DNA of 64,000 nt from Sanguinoderma infundibulare (taxonomy: Eukaryota; Basidiomycota; Agaricomycetes; Polyporales; Polyporaceae). Shown here piece by piece: positions 1 through 10,150 of this stretch. Location of the stretch: NCBI GenBank assembly GCA_032821775.1, contig JAVLRN010000010.1, positions 2,294,001 through 2,358,000 of the forward strand, in the 5' to 3' direction. The notes under the pieces are model-generated. The model was not told where the DNA came from. It searched no databases and saw only the letters and a program-made list of their open reading frames with translations. Each line of letters starts with the position of its first letter. Position 1 is the stretch's first letter. The position numbers and the translations under genes are program-made.

Positions 1-2
1 AG

Positions 3-3000
3 GACGGGTCGCCCGACGGCGACTACGCCCTCGTCATCGACGACACACCAGGGGGCCCCATTATCTCTGCATATACCCGCATCGCTGACGACTCTATTCC
101 TATCCCAGCTCTCTATTTATCGGCCTGCGATCAACTGCACGATCGCGCGGCCGTCTATTTCTCAACTAATCTCACAACTACTAGCGAAAAATGTCGTGCG
201 ACAAGCGCGGCGACACCGGCGACACCGCCGACCACTGCGACCTCGGACTCTTTCTCTCTCCTCGCGTCTCCAGTTCCTCCTCCGTCTCCCTCTCTCGACA
301 TCGCCCTCTCTCTCTCCTTTATGCGCCCCTGTTCTTCCTCACCTTCTTTCGTATTCTCGTTTCCGACCAAAAACGGTCGCGGCTACTTCGCGCCACGATC
401 GCAAGATACCCCCGCGAACGTTTTCCTCACTACGCGCGACCCCGTTACGAAAGGCCTCGTCACCAAGAAGAAGTACAAACCGGTTGCGCGCAAGGTGTGA
501 CCTGTCCTAGGCTCGTGCCCCGAACAGTTTCGCGTCGTGCGCAACATCACCGGCGACCCGCTCGCGAACATGCCGATCCTCCCCGATCATCCCCCTGACT
601 TCGTCCCGACCGGTCGCTACACCCGCGAACGCATGGAGGCCCTCGACAAGAAGCTGCGACCCGACTTTCTCTGGCCCGAAGAGCGCAAGCTCCTCCACTA
701 CTTCATGTGCGTCCACAACGAGGCGTTCGCATGGACCGACGAGGAGCGCGGCTGCTTCAAACCCGAGTTCTTCCCACCGGTCGATTTTCCGGTCGTACCG
801 CACACGCCGTGGGTCCAGAAGAACATCCCAATCCCGCCGGGTCTCTACAAGGAGGTCTGCGACATCATCAAGCGCAAGATCGCCGCCGGCGTGTACGAGC
901 CGTCGAATTCGTCGTATCGCGGTCGCTGGTTCTGCGTCGCGAAAAAGGACGGGAAGCCGCGCATCGTCCACAGCCTCGAGCCGCTCAACAAGGTCACGAT
1001 CGCGCACTCGGGCGTAACCCCGACGCCCGACTATCTCGCCGAGCAGTTCGGCGGGCGACCGTGCGGCTCGATGTACGACCTCTACGTCGGCTACGACGAG
1101 CGACTGATCGCCAAGTCGTCGCGCGACCTCACGACCTTCCAGACGCCGTTCGGCGCGTTGCGACACTGCACCCTCCCGATGGGGTGGTGCAACTCGGTGC
1201 CTATCTTTCACGACGACGTCACTTACATCTTGCAGCCCGAGATCCCGGAGTGGACAGTACCGTATATCGACGACGTCCCCGGCAAGGGACCGAAGTCCGA
1301 CTATCGCGACCGCGACGGCAAGTACGAGACCATTCCGCGCAACCCCGGCGTTCGTCGCTTCGTCAAGGAGCACTTCGACAACCAGAATCGCATCGTCACA
1401 CGCATGAGCCACGCCGGCGGCACCTACTCCGGGCCGAAGTCGATGCCCATCGACATCGAGAACATCGTCATCGGCCAGCGATGCACCCCGATCGGGCGAC
1501 AACCCGAACAGTCGCGCGTCGCCCTCATCGTCAACTGGGGACCGTGCGGGAACATATCGGAGATCCGCGCATTCATAGGCACGGTCGGCGTCCTGCGACT
1601 TTTCATTCGAAACTTCGCGAAGCGCGCCTGGCCACTCGTGAAGCTCACGCGGAAGGACGTTCCCTTCGAGTTCGGCGACGAGCAACTCCGTGCGCAGGAG
1701 GACCTCAAGAAGGCGGTCATCGAGTCGCCGGCACTCCGCGCGATCGACTACGAGTCGGGCGCGGCCGTCATCCTCGCCGTCGACACCTCCTACATCGCGG
1801 TCGGCTTCCACCTCTGCCAGTGCGACATCGACGACCCGCGCAAGCGGTACTACAGTCGCTTCGGATCAATAACGCTCAATGACAGGGAGGCGCGATTCTC
1901 GCAACCGAAGCTCGAGATCTACGGCCTCTATCGCGCCCTGCGGAACCTCAAGGTCTACCTGATCGGTGTCCGAAACCTCGTCGTCGAGGTCGACGCGCGA
2001 TACATTCAGGGCATGCTCCAGAACCCTGACATTTCTCCGAGCGCTAGCATTAACCGTTGGATCGTCGCGATACTAACGTTCCACTTCACTCTAGTGCACG
2101 TCCCTGGAACGTCGCACGGACCTGACGGATTGTCGCGGCGACCATTACAACCAGGCGACGAGCCGCGCGACGATGACGACGGCTTCGAGGACTGGATCGA
2201 CAAAGTCCACGGCTTCCTGCACCAGATGCTGCCGACGCGACCGCGACAACGCGCCTCTCCCCTGCAACTTTTCACGATCGCGTCTCCGACCGGGGACGGT
2301 CGGGATTTCAGTGAGGGGGAGGGACCGACCAACCAGGAACCGACAAGCGACACTGCGACCACGTCGAGCGACATGCCGACTTCCGACTTCACTCGGCGAG
2401 CGAACGAGCGACTCGACAAGGTCAAGAGGTGGCTCCGCGACCTCCGACAACCGAGCGACATCTCCGACAAGGCGTACCCGCAGTTTATCAAGTACTGCCA
2501 GCAGCACTTCGTCGACGGCGACCGACTGTGGCGAAAGGACTCGCACGGCGCACACAAGCTCGTAGTCGGCCTCGGCCAGCGACTCGCGATCCTCCGACAG
2601 GCGCACGACGACATAGGTCATCGCGGCAATTATGCGACGTTGCAGTTCATCGCGGAGCGATTCTGGTGGCCGTCCCTCCGTGAGGACGTCACTTGGTACG
2701 TTCGCACTTGCCATCTCTGCCAGACGAGACAGACGCGACAGGTCCTTATCCCGCCGACGGTCGCGACACCCGCACCGTTGTTCGCGCGAGTCCACATCGA
2801 CACCATGCACATGCCCGCCTCCGGCGGCTTCAAGTACATCGTCCAAGCGCGCTGCGCGATCTCGCACTACCCGGAGTGGCGCATGCTCCGCGTCGAGACC
2901 GAGAAGACCCTCGGCGACTGGCTGTTCCAAGACGTCATCTGTCGCTGGGGTGGCCTCGCAGAGATCGTCACCGACAACGGCGCGGCTTTCGTCAAAGCGG

Positions 3001-3800
3001 CTGGCTACCTCGCACGCAAGTATCACCTCCGACATATCCGAATCAGCGGTTACAACTCGCGGGCGAACGGTATCGTCGAGCGACCCCACTTCGACGTGCG
3101 ACAGGTTCTGTTCAAGGCCGCCGACGGCGACGAGACGAAGTGGTCGCAAGTCGCTCATTTCGCCTTCTGGGCAGAAAGGGTAACTACGCGACGTCGCATG
3201 GGCTGCTCACCATACTTCGCGGCTACAGGTTGTCATCCGATCCTGCCATTCGACATCGGCGAAGCGACCTATCTGCTCCCACCGCCCGACTCGATCCTGT
3301 CAACGACCGATCTCATCACGCAGCGCGCGACTGCGCTCCAGAAGCGGCAAGACCAGATCGCCGACCTCCAGTCCGACGTCTACCGAGCGCGACTTCGAGC
3401 AGCGTACAAGTTCGAGCGCGACCACGCGACGACCATACGCGACTTCGACTTCAAACGCGGCGACCTTGTCCTCCTCCGACACACGCAGATTGAGAAGGCA
3501 CTCAACCGCAAGATGCGACCGCGATACCTCGGGCCGCTTGTCGTTCTCACCCGCAACCGCGGGGGAGCGTACGTCATCTGCGAACTCGACGGGACGGTCT
3601 TTCACCGACCGGTCGCGGCCTTCCGACTCCTCCCCTACCTCGCGCGACAATCGATCGACATCGCCGACGAGCTCCTCGACATCTCGCAAAAGCGGTTCGA
3701 GGACATGAAGAACGCCGATGACGCGGGTGTCGAGGACGATCGCCCGACTAGCGGGCCGATATCGCTGAACGGCAGCGACGGGATGGGCGACACGGACTAG
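3..3800 (+). pseudogene. Ty3/Gypsy-like Pol polyprotein (5' end outside window), one in-frame TGA
   Basis: This is the protease-tail, reverse transcriptase, RNase H and integrase part of a Ty3/Gypsy-type LTR retrotransposon. Numbering from the methionine at 537, the reverse transcriptase shows LPMGW (213-217) and the YIDD catalytic box (243-246). RNase H follows from about residue 410 (ILAVDTS) to a Gypsy-typical GPDGLSRRP (527-535). The integrase has an HHCC zinc finger (H689, H694, C724, C727) and a DDE triad (D754, D812, E847, second spacing 35). The tail LRHTQIEKALNRKMRPRYLGP fits the post-catalytic integrase domain. The same frame is open from base 3 through a Ser/Thr/Pro-rich stretch, but is broken by TGA at 498-500 inside KYKPVARKV*PVLG. 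In related agaricomycete elements this position is, from memory, arginine, so CGA to TGA is the likely change. The 537 ATG is therefore only the first ATG after the stop, not a natural start. No chromodomain was recognised. Confidence 0.9.
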
Positions 3801-4348
3801 TCGAGCTGAGTATCTGTTTTCATTTGTGACCCGCCTCCATATCTTCCATATTGCGCTCCTTTCATCTTTTGCATACCCCCCCCAATCGCCACTGCATAGT
3901 CTCTCGTTTATTTTCTTTGCGACCTCGGACGCACCTTTGCGACCGATTTCCCATCGCGACAAAGTCGCGATGGCGAGGGTTTTCTGGCGATGAAGGATTT
4001 CACGCTGAGCCTTTCCCTCGGGAAATATTTTCTTGTTAATCGCTCGGGTTATGGTGGGACAAGTTGGTATTATTGATGACATTGTACACTATAGGAGACA
4101 GCGAGCAGCGACTGCGACTGCGACTGCGATACAGCGACGACTATACTGCGATACTGCGACGGCGACACTGGGACTACGGCGACGGCGATGAGAGCGACAA
4201 GAAAAGGACGAGAGCGACAAGAAAACACGGCAGCGACGAGGCGACCAAGCGACAGGCATTACTACATACACGTACAAGTCCAGGATAGAACGCTGCAAGA
4301 AAATCAGTACCAAGAAAAGAATGCGACCAAGGCGCGACCCGACTCAAC
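3801..4348. other. Non-coding stretch between Pol and antisense gene
   Basis: No gene is visible. The region holds an AT-richer spacer just after Pol (about 3810-4080) and then a run rich in short GCGACT/GCGATA repeats (about 4098-4200). It should contain the shared 3' ends of the convergent Pol and antisense transcripts. No long terminal repeat can be delimited here, because the 5' LTR lies outside the window. Confidence 0.5.
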
Positions 4349-6667
4349 CTACTCATCCCCTTCGCCATCCAACTCGTCCTCCTGGCCCTCCGACGGCTCA
4401 GCGATCGGCGCCGGTGCGACAGGCTCAGCCACGGGCCCATCCGCGACGGGCTCCTGCGCGACGGGCTCCTGCGCGGCGGGCTCCTGCGCGGCGGGCTCCT
4501 GCGCGACCGGCTCTGGCGCGACGGGTTTCTGCGCGACTGGCACTACCGTGACCCGCGCCCGCTCGTCACCCGACGGGACATACGACGAGTCATCACCGTC
4601 GTCGTCGCTTCCCCGCCCGCCGGGCTCGCGATCGTCGCCTGTGTGCTCGTGGTCCTCCGAGCCCCAGTCCGTCCCGGTCGCGACCATCTCCAGCTCGTGT
4701 AAATGCTGCTGGAGCTCCAACAGCACCTCGATGCGACCAGCGACGAAGGCGGACTCCGCGCGGAGTGCGCGGATGTACGTCTGCCGGTCCTCGGAAAAAC
4801 CGGCCCCAGCGAGGTCGTCGACGCCCAAGCCCGCGGTCGCGCCACCCAGGCCAGGGATGCGCCGGTTGGCGGTAACGGCGAGCATTGGGAACCCTTCGCC
4901 AGCCAGCCGCTCGCGAAGGCGCATAGTCGGCGACGGGATGCGGAAGCCCGTGGAGTAGGGCGGCCGGTAGGGGTGCGCGGGGATCGGCGCCGCGGGGCAC
5001 GATGAAGGACCCGCGGCGGGCGAAGGGATGCCGAGGAGGCGCAGAGTGGCGGGACCGGCGACGGGAAGGGGAGACTCGGCGATGTGACGCGACGAGGAAC
5101 TGGCGACGGGCGGGGGAACGGCGGCGACAGCAGCGCGGCGAGGGGAAGGAACCGCGGGAGTGGCGGGAGGAGGGCCAGCGACGGCGGCGACGGGCTTCTT
5201 GGCCCTCCGCGGCTTGGGAGCCTTGGGAGCCTTGGGGGCGTCGGCGACCTCGGCGACCGGAGCGGCTTGAGGGGCCTCGGCGACCCGGGGGCCACCGGAC
5301 CCAGGGGGCGCGACTGCGACGATGGTGCCGTCGCGATCGATCTCCCACCCCTTGGACAGGCCCTGCTCGACGATGTGGGCAGAGGGGCGGACAGCGATAC
5401 CACCTGGGATAAGATCAGCGACGGCGACACGGGGAGAGCGACTAGGCGACTTACCACGCGGGCGGCCGGAATCATCGAACCAGTCGCCGTAGGACTGGTC
5501 ACCGAAGTAACACCCCTTCTTGTCGTTTTTGCACTTCTCGCAGCGCCCCGACCCCCGAGGGAGGAAGCACTCGATCAGCGCATAACCCGAGCAGCGATCG
5601 CACTGCGACAGCGATCAGTCGCTACGAAGGTGGGAGGCGACAAGGAAGTACTTACCGCCGGCAGACTCAGGTCAGGGCGAGGGGGTGGCAACGGTCGGGG
5701 CTGGGTGTCGGCCGCCGACTTCCTCTTCCCCAGCTCGACCTTCGGGGTCTCCGGGCGACGCGGCTCCTCCTCCGACGACCCGACCACGATGGGGTCAGGT
5801 CGCGCCTTCTTGGGAGGCGCGGCCTTCTCGCCGGCGACCTCACCCGACTCCACCGAGCTACGATCGGCGACCGCCCTCTTGCGACGGGGGCGAGGGCGGG
5901 GTCTGACGGACGGCACCCCGGTCGCGGGCAACCCGGGAGGCGGGGCGGCGGCGGCGACAGCGGCACGCGACGCAGACGAACCGGTCGTGATCGCGCCAGG
6001 GGCGTCCGGCGGAGCGGCGAGGGCGGCGGAGATGGCAGCGGAGGACGGTTGGGAGGACGGGAGGACGGTGATAGGGGCGGCGACGGCGGCGGAGCGTTGC
6101 GACGTCGGTCGCGACGTCGCGACGGGGGAGTGCGGGAGCGAGGGAGGGGGAGCGGCGGCGCCGGCGAGGACGTCGGGCATGGGAGGGAGTGCGGCCTGGC
6201 GGGCGGCCTTTTTGGCGGCGCGTTCGCGCGCCTTAGCCATCACGTCGGCCTTCCTGGCGACGCGCTGGGCGTCGGCGACTTGCCGGGCGGCCAAGCGCAG
6301 GTACCCCTCTCGGAGGATCGGGCTGAGCCAGGCCGGCCACGCGTGCGCGACCGAACTGAACCAGTCGGCGAATGACAGAACGACGCGGTCGGCGATGGCC
6401 GCGACCGCGTCGGCGTCCGCCCCCGCACCGAGCCAGGCGTCCTGCGACAAGGAAACGGGTTCAGCCTGAACAAGAGGGTCGCGGCGACAGGCGACGTACC
6501 AGGTTATCCGACGCGTTTTGAAGACCGGCCTCGCGGTCGTCGTCGGTCTCCGGGGGGCTCCCGTCCAGGTAGTCGAGGAGGATATCGAGGTTGGCCTTAG
6601 CGCCGTCGCGCGCGACCCGGGTAGTGTCGTCGCCGGTGGCGCGGGACTTGCCTTTAGCGTCGGACAT
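4349..6667 (-). CDS. Zinc-knuckle, Pro/Ala-rich protein antisense to Ty3 Pol (about 735 aa, 3 exons)
   Basis: I model three exons, 6667-6500, 6441-5656 and 5602-4349, joined by GT-AG introns of 58 and 53 nt with both junctions in frame; the start MSDAKGKSRATG is at 6667. The N-terminal part holds an alpha-helical, tryptophan-containing region (DAWLGAGADADAVAAIADR, then FADWF and AWPAWL) and a basic Ala/Arg helix. A long disordered Pro/Ala segment follows. At the start of exon 3 is a cysteine cluster, CDRC-x6-C then RCEKCKNDKKGCYF, a likely zinc-binding unit. The C-terminus has a leucine-rich coiled-coil-like stretch (VLLELQQHLHELEM) and PVAQE repeats. I do not recognise a catalytic domain. 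Similar Cys clusters occur in Gag-like proteins linked to basidiomycete retroelements, so a transposon accessory or Gag-like role is an inference. Its GCGAC-rich composition matches the neighbouring Pol. Confidence 0.6.
4440..4530 (-). repeat. 15-nt coding minisatellite (PVAQE/PAAQE repeats)
   Basis: About six copies of a 15-nt unit of the type CGACGGGCTCCTGCG lie inside the third exon of the antisense gene. On the minus strand they encode five-residue units PVAQE, PAAQE and PVAPE, so the repeat can vary in copy number without breaking the frame. Confidence 0.8.
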
Positions 6668-7950
6668 GGGAGGCGATGGGGCGAAGCGAGGAGGAAGGAA
6701 AGAGAGGCGAGGAAGGCACAGACGAAGACCCACCGAGCGACGGCCTTTATGTGACGCGCGACGGCGGCGCCAGCATCCCGGGCCTTACCCTCATCGCATG
6801 CCTGGAGTCGCGGGATCACCAGTTCGGGACGCCCTTTTGTCGCGCGGCAGGTCAGAGGATTACCGTTTTCGTCGGGAAGCGCGAAAAGCACATCCAGGGC
6901 AGGTCGCCGCCTGTCAAACGGTCGAGAAGAGAAGATCGCGCGGCGACGGCACCTCTGGCACGATGGTCCTTTCGCGGCGACCGAGGACGGTCTAGATTCC
7001 AGTAAGGGGGAGGTGATGCGCGCCCGACGCTTCCGACCGCGGAAACCGATGCGATGGCCCCATTCGGATAACCGAGGTGACTCGACCGACTTTCCGGCCG
7101 TTGCCGGCACGCTGGCGCCTTTGGTTACAATACCTGGGCACACGTGGTGCGGTCCGGTCGGCCGGCTAGGTGCGGTACGGAAGCGAGCCGAAGAAGCCGG
7201 ACACGTGCGATGACGCCGCACCAAGCCTAGACCGTCGAAGATACCGAACGTACTCGGCCACTGCTGGCGTCGCAACTTGGCCCGTCCCCGACTGACCACA
7301 CGGTCGCACAGTGACGGGCCACAAGTTAAGTCACTCAGTTGCCTTCTCCGTCGCGCAGCGCGATGGGTCGCGGACCGTCCCTCACGAAAGATTACTTACG
7401 CGACAGGTGCGGGTCGCGACGACCGGGAGCCGATGAGTCGCGCGACTGCGCGACAGCGATCACGACCCGCCAAGACAAGCCGACTGTGGTCGCCCAATCC
7501 GGTCGCGGTCGCGTACCGATCGCTGGAGTTCCGGAGGGTTTCCGACGTTGGTTTTATGATCGCTAGTCGACACGAGGCAGTCTAGTCCGTCGCTGTCGGG
7601 CGTAGCTACTGTTACCAGTGTACTTAACCCCTGTCACTGCCGTTCGGGCAGACAATCTTGGACCCCCACCCTTTACCTCTCATTTCTCCGACGAGCAAGT
7701 GCGACTCGACATCGTCCTCTGTCGGGTGTAGCTAGCGACTGCGATTGCGACTTGCGACAGCGACCACCGATCGACCGATTTGCGACAGCGACAGCGACTC
7801 GTCGCGCGACTTTTACCGCGACTTTCGACCTTCGACACCACACGCTCTTTCCCCTCTCTTCTCCTCGGCACTGGTTACGATCGCGACCAAAGGGAACTCG
7901 AGACCGTACTCGCCCTCCGCACCGGCGACGTCGCTCCGACCTCGCCTCCC
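6668..7950. other. Gene-free stretch upstream of antisense gene; possible LTR at 7594-7977
   Basis: No convincing gene is seen. GCGAC-rich sequence continues to about 7980. A short direct repeat, CTGTCGGGYGTAGCTA, occurs near 7593 and 7719. A segment beginning TGTCGGG (7594) and ending TGTACA (7977), about 384 bp, has the TG...CA ends expected for an LTR, but there is no second copy in the window to prove it. The promoter of the antisense gene would lie just upstream of 6667. Confidence 0.3.
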
Positions 7951-9304
7951 TCAGCCCTCGGTCGTCCCGACTGTACACAGGCCCTGGGATAGTGTATCAA
8001 CGTACGGGATGTAAACAGATGCACGGATCTGTTTCATGTCGCGCTCAAACTTGCGCGCTGTGAGGGGTCCATCACAATCTGTTGAAGGAGAGCGGCCTCG
8101 ATAGGCCTGGTTACGTTTGTGACGTGCGTTGCGCCCGCGTCGTCTGTTAGGCCTGGCGTCCATGCTGGACGAGGATGGGCTCCGAGACTGTCTCCGTGTT
8201 CGGCGATGGCGGAGTCGAGGGGACCGTGAGGAGGACCGAGCGTGAGAGGACGACGAGCGCGAGTGGGAGGAGCGGCGGCGCCGGCGCGAGCTTTGATGCT
8301 GCGAAGACCGGCGACGTCGATGTGGAGACATTGAGCGATGGCGGGAATGATGGCGTCGCGAAGATGGATGATCACGCGAGTGAGACGCAGGCGTGCGCGA
8401 TTGGGAGCGATCCGGGGACTCCTCGGGTGGCGGGCTGTTCGCGTGGGGGTCGCGAACGATATCTGCGTCTTCTCCACCACTACTTCTGGCGGGCGATGGG
8501 CTATCTGTATGCAACGCATCAGCTGTTCGATGGAAAAGAAGCACACAGAGAACCCGTATCCGAACTGGACAGGGGCGAGCTGGACACTTGCGCTCATACC
8601 ATCACGTCACCAACCTAACTTATCTGGCGGCGACCGAGACAACCAGAGCTCAGAACTGTACACATTCGACCATCAAACCTGCGAGTCATAACTCGCAGTG
8701 TCCTCCACCGGAGGACATAAGTCACAGGCCGGACACTTCAAGACTGTGGTATGCCGACCACTGCCCAACCTCCCTGAGGACATCTTTTGGCAGAACGTCG
8801 GGCAATGGGCGACGGAGGAGACAGTTCCGTGTCTTGAACTACCCAGGGAAGTTCAAGACACGGTACGTCTCACATCCGGTTCGCTTGGATGGATGGGCTG
8901 CAGATGGACGACTGGTACTCACCTTGCACCGGCCGCGACTTGTCACCACTCTGGGCAGCTGGAGCTTCGTGATCGTCGGCTTGCTGGGGTTGCGGGTCCT
9001 GGTTGTGGCGGTGTTGATCTCTTGTGCTGCGATGATGGTGGTTCCGAGGTGGAGCGAGGTCGTCGTCATGAAATGGTGGATTGAGAGGTCGACCCTGATC
9101 GATTCGGCCAGAGGCGTGATCGCGCTTGCGCCCACCGGGCCCGCGATCCCTCTCGCATCCATGAGAGTTGTCCCGGTCCCGGCGGGCGCGGTCGCGCGAG
9201 GCGTCACGGTGACGATCGCGGTCGCGATCGCGAGACCTGTCGGCGTCCCGGCGATGATGCTGGCCGCGGTCACGAGACTTCGACCTCGTTTTGTTCGAAG
9301 GGCG
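7951..9304 (-). CDS. Hypothetical Arg/Ser-rich (RS-like) protein, about two or three exons
   Basis: Two minus-strand coding stretches are strongly biased to Arg, Ser, His and Asp. The upstream one (about 9304 to 8927) reads SRSPRPSNKTRSKSRDRGQ and then many RD/RDRD repeats. It ends at a plausible donor GTGAGT near 8926. The downstream one (about 8540 to 7951) has RRRRRSSHSRSSSS-type runs and finishes with a less biased tail (TARKFERDMKQIRASVYIP). Such RS/RD composition is seen in splicing-factor-like and nucleic-acid-binding proteins. No folded domain is recognised. The roughly 380 bp between the two stretches contains the hairpins listed separately, and I cannot place the joining exon boundaries with certainty. 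The start codon is unknown. It could be a passenger gene of the neighbouring transposons. Confidence 0.35.
8679..8717. repeat. Two adjacent perfect hairpins
   Basis: CTGCGAGTCATAACTCGCAG (8679-8698) has 8-bp arms around CATA. It is followed at once by TGTCCTCC-ACC-GGAGGACA (8699-8717), also with 8-bp arms. Confidence 0.8.
8827..8863. repeat. 37-nt near-perfect hairpin
   Basis: An 18-bp arm starting CCGTGTCTTGAACT is followed by a single central A and its inverted copy ending AGTTCAAGACACGG, with one mismatch. The function is unknown; it lies in the middle of the Arg/Ser-rich gene region. Confidence 0.8.
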
Positions 9305-9841
9305 AGGCGACCGCGAGCGCGTGTCTATATACCTGCAAAGAGGGATGAGTATATGCGCATATATGAGCCTGCCTGTATGCGCCTGAGTCGCCACAGTACT
9401 TACTTTGCCTGGACTGCCCTCGGGCCACCCTTCATCGCGCTGGTTGTCGCGAGGTAATTGATGGAGTGGTTCTTGCCTGAGAAGGGGGGGGGAGATGATG
9501 GTAGGACGCAAAGAGAGGACTTGGGGAAATCGGGATGGCGGGTGGTATTTGGGGGAGGCAAGAACGCGTCCGAAAACGGAATGACGCAACGCGTTTGGGC
9601 GCTCAATCACAAGGATGTGCTCCTCACGTGATCGTAATCCTCCCCTTTGGGCGTCGGCTGCAATCGATAACCTGCCTCTCCCACCCACACAGCCTGAACA
9701 GGCTCGTTCTCCCTCCCCTCTGTCTGTGTGCGGTCATCTCCGCATACAGGCTGGCACCTCCTTCGACCCGACGACAACGACAATGACGGCGACGACAACG
9801 ACAACGACCACCACCACGGCCACCACAGCCACCGTTGACCC

Positions 9842-9861
9842 CTGCGAGTTATAACTCGCAG
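9842..9861. repeat. 20-nt perfect palindrome
   Basis: CTGCGAGTTATAACTCGCAG is fully self-complementary. It differs by one base from the hairpin at 8679-8698, so the two are copies of one element 1.16 kb apart. Confidence 0.85.
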
Positions 9862-9882
9862 TCGCCTGCCTCCCCCGCCTGC

Positions 9883-10085
9883 GCAGCCACACCAGTCCCC
9901 GTCCAAAACCGCCGCCCGTCGCCCACCGCCTGTCGCCCGTCGCCCACCACCCGCCGCCCGCGCAGCCACACCAGTCGCCGTCCAAAACCCCCGCCCGTCA
10001 CCCGTCGCCCATCCCTCGCCCGTAGCCTATCCCTCGCCCGTAGCCCATCCCTCGCCCGTAGCCCATCGCACGCCTGCCGCCCGTC
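9883..10085. repeat. C-rich minisatellite block upstream of Plavaka transposase
   Basis: A unit starting CGCAGCCACACCAGTC (near 9890) recurs about 70 bp later near 9960. It is followed by three to four copies of an 18-nt unit, CATCCCTCGCCCGTAGCC, between about 10007 and 10065. The block is followed by the first transposase exon. Confidence 0.8.
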
Positions 10086-10150
10086 GCCTGCCCCCCGCCC
10101 GCCCCCTGATGCGGCTCCTGTTGCTTCTCGCTGTTTTCCTCCTCCTCCTG

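Noticed and set aside
507..1811. 434-residue frame on the minus strand opposite Pol
   Set aside because: It is the mirror of the reverse transcriptase frame, Arg/Asp/Val-rich from GC-rich codons, with no domain; a shadow.
5084..6469. 461-residue plus-strand frame opposite the zinc-knuckle gene
   Set aside because: Composition is Gly/Ala/Arg/Asp low-complexity and it has no domain, while the minus strand shows a Cys cluster and in-frame introns.
7594..7977. Definite 3' LTR of the Ty3 element
   Set aside because: TG...CA ends and position are suggestive, but without a second copy or a clear polypurine tract it cannot be called as a feature.
8827..8863. microRNA-like or rho-independent terminator hairpin
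   Set aside because: No U tract and a eukaryotic context rule out a bacterial terminator; a microRNA claim needs expression data.
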